Of a DNA stretch of 64,000 nucleotides, positions 59,264 through 64,000 are shown piece after piece. The notes under the pieces are model-generated. The model did no database searches, was not told the DNA's origin, and saw only the letters and a program-made list of their open reading frames with translations. The stretch's first letter is position 1. Each line of letters begins with the position of its first letter. The stretch is from Candidatus Woesearchaeota archaeon (GTDB lineage Archaea; Nanobdellota; Nanobdellia; Woesearchaeales; JACJVV01), in contig JACJVV010000001.1 of assembly GCA_020637495.1 (NCBI GenBank), forward strand, positions 1 to 64,000, given 5' to 3'. Both the position numbers and the translations under genes were made by a program.

Positions 59264-59486
59264 AAAAAATTATTATGAAAAAGAAGCAGAGTCAAGTTTC
59301 AAGCTTGCATGTAAATATAGGTTAGACAGTAAAATCCAGTTAAAAAAATTTAATTCTGAAGAAATAATTGAAAGTATTCAGGGGAAAGCATTGCGTGAGT
59401 TACTTCTTAGAAAAAATAGCAATTATGAAATAGATCTAGAAATATTTGATGAAGCTTTTGAAGAGATAATGAATAGGTTCAATTGA
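59241..59486 (+). CDS. small partner of AbrB-nucleotidyltransferase
   Basis: An 81-residue charged helical protein starting MSTRDQNRKNYYEKEAESSF. The frame extends upstream to 59103, but that would bury half of it in the preceding gene; the ATG at 59241 overlaps by 23 bases. Length and sequence do not fit a HEPN protein. By position it should be the toxin or effector partner of the nucleotidyltransferase. Family unknown. Confidence 0.55.
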   Translation: MSTRDQNRKNYYEKEAESSFKLACKYRLDSKIQLKKFNSEEIIESIQGKALRELLLRKNSNYEIDLEIFDEAFEEIMNRFN

Positions 59487-59545
59487 AGTCTAATATTTCT
59501 AGTTTAAGCTTGATCGTATATAGTTTTTATTTAGGCACTATAATC

Positions 59546-59562
59546 TACTTATTTAATAAGTA
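59546..59562. promoter_or_regulatory. palindromic operator-like site, copy 1
   Basis: TACTTATTTAATAAGTA has arms TACTTAT and ATAAGTA around TTA. The same arms recur at 59608-59624 around AGA, and a third, imperfect copy lies at 59567-59583. Together they surround the TATA box of the HTH gene at 59632. Confidence 0.65.
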
Positions 59563-59607
59563 TAAATACTTATCAAATAATATTTAATAAGAATATTTAT
59601 ATATTAA

Positions 59608-59624
59608 TACTTATAGAATAAGTA
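59608..59624. promoter_or_regulatory. palindromic operator-like site, copy 2
   Basis: TACTTATAGAATAAGTA, the second copy of the 17-base site. It lies directly after a TATA box (AATATTTATATAT, about 59592-59604) and eight bases before the ATG at 59632, so bound protein would cover the transcription start. Confidence 0.65.
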
Positions 59625-59631
59625 AAATAGT

Positions 59632-59898
59632 ATGGATAATATTGATATTGATGCATTATTTGAAAATCTCCGTAAGAAAGGATTCAGTTATTCTGAGATA
59701 TTAGACACAATCAAGAAAGATGTTGGGTTAGCTATTCCAGTCAAATTTCTTAATAATAGAAAACTAGGGATGCTAGAGGCAGCTGTAATCTATCTGAAAG
59801 ATGAGAAGAAATTATCTTATCATGAGATTGCAGAGATTCTGAACAGAAATGATAGAACCATTTGGGCATCATACAACAAAGGGAAGAAAAAATTATGA
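59632..59898 (+). CDS. HTH regulator upstream of surface protein
   Basis: An 88-residue protein. The C-terminal half, LKDEKKLSYHEIAEILNRND followed by RTIWASYNKGKKK, is a sigma-70-region-4-like helix-turn-helix; the N-terminal half (LFENLRKKGFSYSEILDTIKK) is a second small helical unit. Its stop overlaps the ATG of the FG-GAP membrane protein (ATGA), and copies of a palindromic site flank its TATA box. It probably regulates itself and the surface protein, like the unrelated 62-residue gene at 49929. Confidence 0.72.
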   Translation: MDNIDIDALFENLRKKGFSYSEILDTIKKDVGLAIPVKFLNNRKLGMLEAAVIYLKDEKKLSYHEIAEILNRNDRTIWASYNKGKKKL

Positions 59899-62800
59899 GA
59901 AAAATAATCTTAATGCTAATGCTTGTAATGATTTCAATAGTTAGCGCTTCTTACACTGAAGATACTACACATTCATTCACAGGATTGATGCATGCTTCTC
60001 AAGCTTGGGCTGATTATGATCACGATACTTATCTTGATGTTGTTGTGTGCGGACAGACAAGTTCTAATGATCCAATGACTGCTAAAACATTTTTGTATGA
60101 TTATGATGGAAGTTCATTTACACAATCTACACCTTTTGAAAGCGTTTCAAGATGTAGTGTGAATTTTGGAGACTTAGATAATGATGGTTGGGTTGATTTA
60201 GTCTTATCAGGATATAATGGAACTGATGAGATATTAAATATTTACAAAAATACAAATGGAGCATTCAGCTTATATCAAGCATTGGATGGAACTGCAAGAG
60301 GTAATACTGTTCTAGGTGATTTAGATAATGATAATGATTTAGATTTGATTGCTTTTGGCTGCAATGAGACAATTGATGATGATGAATGTCATGGAAATAG
60401 AACTCAAGTTTACATCAACACAAATGGAGTTCTTACAGTTAGTGATTCATGGTCTACTTTGATTAATGTGTCACTTGGTAGTATGGCTTTAGCAGACTAT
60501 GATAACAATGGATATCTAGACCTAGCGATCGCAGGTGGTCAAGGAAATAAAACATTTGATAATAGTTATGCTTTAACTAAACTATATAAAAATACTGGAA
60601 GTTCTTTTGTAGAAGATACTGATAATAATATTGAAGGAATATTCTGGGGAAGCATGGCTTGGTTTGATTATGATAATGATGGAGATGTTGATCTTTTTGC
60701 TGCAGGAGAGAATAATAATAGTCAAGTAATCACTAAAGTATTCAATAATGATAATAGTTTGTATGGTATAAATACACAACCAAGTGCTCCTAGCATTTTG
60801 CAAAATACAACATCAGATTCTAGCAACAATATCTTATACACATTAAACTGGTCAAAAGGAAATGACATGGAAACTGGACAAGATGGATTATATTATAATT
60901 TAAGACTTTTGAACAGTACAGGTGGAATAATTTTCTCTGGTGAATATCCAAGAAGTTCTAATCCTACACAAGGTTATTTTGGTAACATGATGCAATCAAG
61001 AAATTATAGCTTTGTAGGTCCAAAACAATGTATAAGATGGCAAGTTCAAACTGTTGACCCTGGACTTAAATTCAGTGAGTGGAGTGATGTAGGAGAAATT
61101 AGTTTTGCAGAAATACCTGATGACAACTTAGATCAAGATTGTAATGGAATAGATCAAACAACACCAAAAGAAGAAGGAGGGAATGGAAATAAAGAGCAGA
61201 CTGGTGCTTCAGAAATTTCAACACCTAACCCACCAGGAGATGATGGTATTCCAGGAATATCTGATCTAATCCCTGAGTTACCACAGATAGAACAGCCTTT
61301 AGCAAACAATGGAGATATCAAAGATATTGAACAGACAATACTTGACCAAGCGCTCAACAACTTTCTGCAGATACAAAGGAACTATGTGGTAAGCGGAGGG
61401 AAAACCCAGATTACAGAGAAAGTAAAGAATGTAGACATATTCGACAGGAACCTGAACCTGAGCGTCAATATCCCTAAAGAGATCGCAGAGAATGCTGATG
61501 AGATAAATCCTATAACTGAATTCAACGTCATAGAATTTGACCCTGTCATAGGATTCAGCTCAAACATAAAAAGCTTTGATGAGGAGAATTTCCAGTACAG
61601 TTTCGATAAAGAGCTCTCAGTGGATGAGATAGTCAGTATAGTAAGCTCACTAATTGAAGACGAAGAGGAAACAAAAAAATTCCAAGAAGAGTTTAAGAGA
61701 AAATTAGAAGAGACTGAGAAAGCAATTAATGTTTCACAGACGTTCCAAGTTAAGGATAATAAAACAACATTCACTATTGATATCGACATTGATAAGACAA
61801 AGCAACTAACCAATGTTAGCATCTTCCAAGAGATTCCAAAATGTCTAGTTGAAATCATAAATGATCAGATGATTGAGGCTGAGAACAAGGAATTTGAGAT
61901 CATAAACGCAGATCCATTGATAGTATGGCATTTCGATAATCTGCTTGATGCAAAACAGATACAATATACAATTGATGCAGTTGGAGATGAAAATTGTACA
62001 AATCAAGTACAGGCATTGGCTGTAGCAAAGGATATCATACTTGTCAAGAAGGCTTCAGACATAAACTACTATAATCTATGGATTGCCTTGAGCATCATAC
62101 CAATTATTGCAATAATAATGATAATATTCGGTATGCTGACTACGAAGATAGAGCATGATGATGAAGAGATAAGGAAACTTACAGATTATATAAGGAACCA
62201 TTATCGGCACGGGCTTAAGAAATATGAGATAAAAGAGAAACTCATCAAAGAAGGCTATGCCCCTCATATAATAGATGAATGTTTACATCTACATACACAG
62301 AGCAAGTTCCACTACTGGATACATCGTCTTGAGATAAGTTTTGATGAGCTGGTATTGGCTACATTGATAATACTCAATATACTTGACTTCACTGAGACAT
62401 TGCCAGGAGATGCAGATTATCTTAAGAAGATCATATCATGGGTACTATTGGCGTATTTACTTTTCAGGACATCAATAACAGAAGTTCTTCTCGGGAAGAA
62501 ATTCAAGCTCCTTGACACTGCACTTATATTCACGTTCTTCACATTCACTTTCAAGAACATAATAGCTTATGCAAAGGTAGCATTCCAAGAAGTTGATTTC
62601 GTTCTTGACCTTTATGCATACCTTGTCAATAACAACATAATATTCGAAAGATACGTATTCCTTGGAGGTATAATTGCATTAGCAATAATATCATTGTATA
62701 TCGCAATCAGGATACCTATCAAATCACCTAGCTTCCTATCTGCTATGCATGTCAAGGAAGAGATGCCAGACGGACCAATCAAGATAGTACAAAGGTTCAT

Positions 62801-64000
62801 CATCGTACATCTCACGCTGCTCGTATTCTTCGTATTGATATTCAATCTTATGATGGAATGGCTTGCTATTGCAGTTGATGCATTGATACTGGTTATTACA
62901 TTAGTAATAATGGTCTTCATAATCATAAAACACCATAAAAAACTAACAGCAGGAAAGTTCATGGAAGAGACAAGCGAAGCTGCTGAGAAGTTCTATGAGA
63001 AGTTCATCAACTTATTCCATTACAAGAAGACAATCTACCTAGGAATCTCAGGAATGCTGATATTGCACGCATTGACTGAAGTAGGTAATTTCATAATCCC
63101 ATATTTCATCGGAGTTCACGATGCCATATATTTCGGCAACTTTGATGCAGGGCACACCCCATTATTTGCATGGGCAGGAGAATCATTATACGCATTGCAG
63201 ACTGCAGGCCTTGGTCTTGATATTGGTATTGCAGTAGCTTATGCTTATATGATGAACATCATAGCTTTGATGCTCCTGTTCATGCTCCCTGCATTTGTGT
63301 GGTATAATTACTTCAAGCATAGGGAACTTCCAATAATTGATGTGGCAAGATTCAGGATAACAGCAAATCATGCAATCAACAGCCTATTATTCGGATTGTT
63401 CTGCAGCAGCATGGTCATGTTCTTTTCAAAACCTGTATTCATGCTCCAATCATTGCTTGGAGCAGAGAACCTTGCAGGTGTGGACATACTTACTCAACAG
63501 ATAAGCCTTGCATTCCTGAATGAAACAGTATGGATAAGCCTAGGTATTTTTGCGATCACATTCCTCCTTGCTTTCAGGTTCGAGAAGATCATGAACTATA
63601 TCATGCTGCCTATATCATATGGATTCTTTGCTTATTACATATTCCTTTTCGCGAGATCAATAACATTGTATAATATCACGCAATTCAATATCCTGATCAG
63701 GAGTGAGATTGCCATTGCAATGTATACATTGATGTTCGGATTGATTGCAGTGCTGCTTCTATACTCAGGAGGATTCATAATCAACTCATACATCTACGCT
63801 CCGCACTGGATGAAAGCTTTGATGCAGAAGGTACCTGTACTTAAACTATTCTTCCATAAGCATGATTATCATCACATACATTATCATGAGCATCATGATG
63901 ACACTAAACATGATTCAAAGGTGAAGGTCATTGAACAATACATATTGAAAAGCTTGGACGCTGGACATGAGCTATTCTATATAGTTGAACACATAAGAGA
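59895..64000 (+). CDS. FG-GAP ectodomain fused to polytopic membrane domain (partial)
   Basis: An open frame from the ATG at 59895 to the window edge, at least 1368 codons without a stop. A signal peptide (MRKIILMLMLVMISIVSAS) is followed by FG-GAP repeats with DxDxDGxxD-like calcium motifs (DLDNDGWVDLVLSG, DYDNDGDVDLFAAG). Next come a fibronectin-like module with SSNPTQGYFGNMM shared with the broken surface gene, a DNLDQDCNGIDQ motif, and an extracellular region of about 280 residues. From about residue 730 there are some 13 membrane helices. A charged segment after the first helix (EEIRKLTDYIRNHYRHGLKK) recurs after the last one (VKVIEQYILKSLDAGHELFY), both resembling small winged-helix-like repeats. 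Start overlaps the regulator stop. Confidence 0.82.
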   Translation, partial: MRKIILMLMLVMISIVSASYTEDTTHSFTGLMHASQAWADYDHDTYLDVVVCGQTSSNDPMTAKTFLYDYDGSSFTQSTPFESVSRCSVNFGDLDNDGWVDLVLSGYNGTDEILNIYKNTNGAFSLYQALDGTARGNTVLGDLDNDNDLDLIAFGCNETIDDDECHGNRTQVYINTNGVLTVSDSWSTLINVSLGSMALADYDNNGYLDLAIAGGQGNKTFDNSYALTKLYKNTGSSFVEDTDNNIEGIFWGSMAWFDYDNDGDVDLFAAGENNNSQVITKVFNNDNSLYGINTQPSAPSILQNTTSDSSNNILYTLNWSKGNDMETGQDGLYYNLRLLNSTGGIIFSGEYPRSSNPTQGYFGNMMQSRNYSFVGPKQCIRWQVQTVDPGLKFSEWSDVGEISFAEIPDDNLDQDCNGIDQTTPKEEGGNGNKEQTGASEISTPNPPGDDGIPGISDLIPELPQIEQPLANNGDIKDIEQTILDQALNNFLQIQRNYVVSGGKTQITEKVKNVDIFDRNLNLSVNIPKEIAENADEINPITEFNVIEFDPVIGFSSNIKSFDEENFQYSFDKELSVDEIVSIVSSLIEDEEETKKFQEEFKRKLEETEKAINVSQTFQVKDNKTTFTIDIDIDKTKQLTNVSIFQEIPKCLVEIINDQMIEAENKEFEIINADPLIVWHFDNLLDAKQIQYTIDAVGDENCTNQVQALAVAKDIILVKKASDINYYNLWIALSIIPIIAIIMIIFGMLTTKIEHDDEEIRKLTDYIRNHYRHGLKKYEIKEKLIKEGYAPHIIDECLHLHTQSKFHYWIHRLEISFDELVLATLIILNILDFTETLPGDADYLKKIISWVLLAYLLFRTSITEVLLGKKFKLLDTALIFTFFTFTFKNIIAYAKVAFQEVDFVLDLYAYLVNNNIIFERYVFLGGIIALAIISLYIAIRIPIKSPSFLSAMHVKEEMPDGPIKIVQRFIIVHLTLLVFFVLIFNLMMEWLAIAVDALILVITLVIMVFIIIKHHKKLTAGKFMEETSEAAEKFYEKFINLFHYKKTIYLGISGMLILHALTEVGNFIIPYFIGVHDAIYFGNFDAGHTPLFAWAGESLYALQTAGLGLDIGIAVAYAYMMNIIALMLLFMLPAFVWYNYFKHRELPIIDVARFRITANHAINSLLFGLFCSSMVMFFSKPVFMLQSLLGAENLAGVDILTQQISLAFLNETVWISLGIFAITFLLAFRFEKIMNYIMLPISYGFFAYYIFLFARSITLYNITQFNILIRSEIAIAMYTLMFGLIAVLLLYSGGFIINSYIYAPHWMKALMQKVPVLKLFFHKHDYHHIHYHEHHDDTKHDSKVKVIEQYILKSLDAGHELFYIVEHIR

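Noticed and set aside
49300..59624. CRISPR-like array among the palindromes of the island
   Set aside because: The inverted repeats differ in sequence and spacing, each sits at a promoter, and there are no repeat-spacer units or cas genes.
60582..63371. Several minus-strand frames opposite the FG-GAP/membrane fusion
   Set aside because: The plus strand is continuously open for more than 4.1 kb with clear FG-GAP repeats and membrane helices; the minus frames are shadows of it.

Overview
The window is archaeal chromosome. Diagnostic genes are archaeal elongation factor 1-alpha with ribosomal protein uS10, transcription factor S, elongation factor 1-beta next to its usual small zinc-ribbon partner, membrane-bound LonB protease, RNA 3'-phosphate cyclase, a DUF460 protein and an NMD3-related protein. 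Many genes have an A/T-rich TATA box about 25-28 bases before the start codon and no leader, which is archaeal promoter structure and was used here to correct several starts. Low GC, compact gene packing, many small membrane proteins and FG-GAP surface proteins suggest a DPANN-type lineage (Woesearchaeota-like). That placement is inference. Bacterial-type genes (MutS, Lgt, a glutamate-5-kinase-like protein, a PEP-CTERM protein) point to transfer from bacteria.

Layout. 0-5.4 kb: an N-terminal gene fragment, an anchored phosphoesterase, tuf-rpsJ, a three-gene operon of unknown function with an LPDGCND motif family, and a tyrosine-rich secreted protein. 5.4-11.6 kb: an unknown protein, then a divergent pair, a family-B DNA polymerase-like protein with an intact exonuclease signature but a degraded polymerase site, and a Cas4/RecB-like Fe-S nuclease. 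The two appear to share one symmetrical TATA box. 12-21.5 kb: a ProB-like kinase, a DUF1624 membrane protein, and a Bat-like cluster (two vWA membrane proteins, coiled-coil and membrane proteins, MoxR ATPase, DUF58, small membrane protein). 21.5-33.3 kb: LonB, a Cys-rich lipoprotein, small proteins, MutS, topoisomerase I, and a second vWA/MoxR pair. 33.4-49.2 kb: housekeeping genes (phosphoesterase, HD hydrolase, dUTPase, thymidylate kinase, Lgt, signal peptidase, TFS, GlyA, CutA, RtcA, aEF1B), a cysteine-less radical-SAM-like protein and a 1193-residue coiled-coil protein.

49.3-64 kb is an accessory island. It holds MazEF, VapBC, two MNT/HEPN-type nucleotidyltransferase modules and an AbrB-nucleotidyltransferase fusion, together with two secreted proteins that share a recently duplicated module; one of these ends in a PEP-CTERM signal. 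The island is bracketed by two copies of one arrangement: a small DNA-binding protein whose stop codon overlaps the start of a large FG-GAP surface protein. The first surface gene is broken by a cluster of indels. The second is fused to a membrane domain of about 13 helices and runs past the window edge. Most promoters in the island carry a palindrome at or beside the predicted transcription start, which suggests tightly autoregulated cassettes.

No rRNA, tRNA, CRISPR array, insertion sequence or replication origin was recognised.
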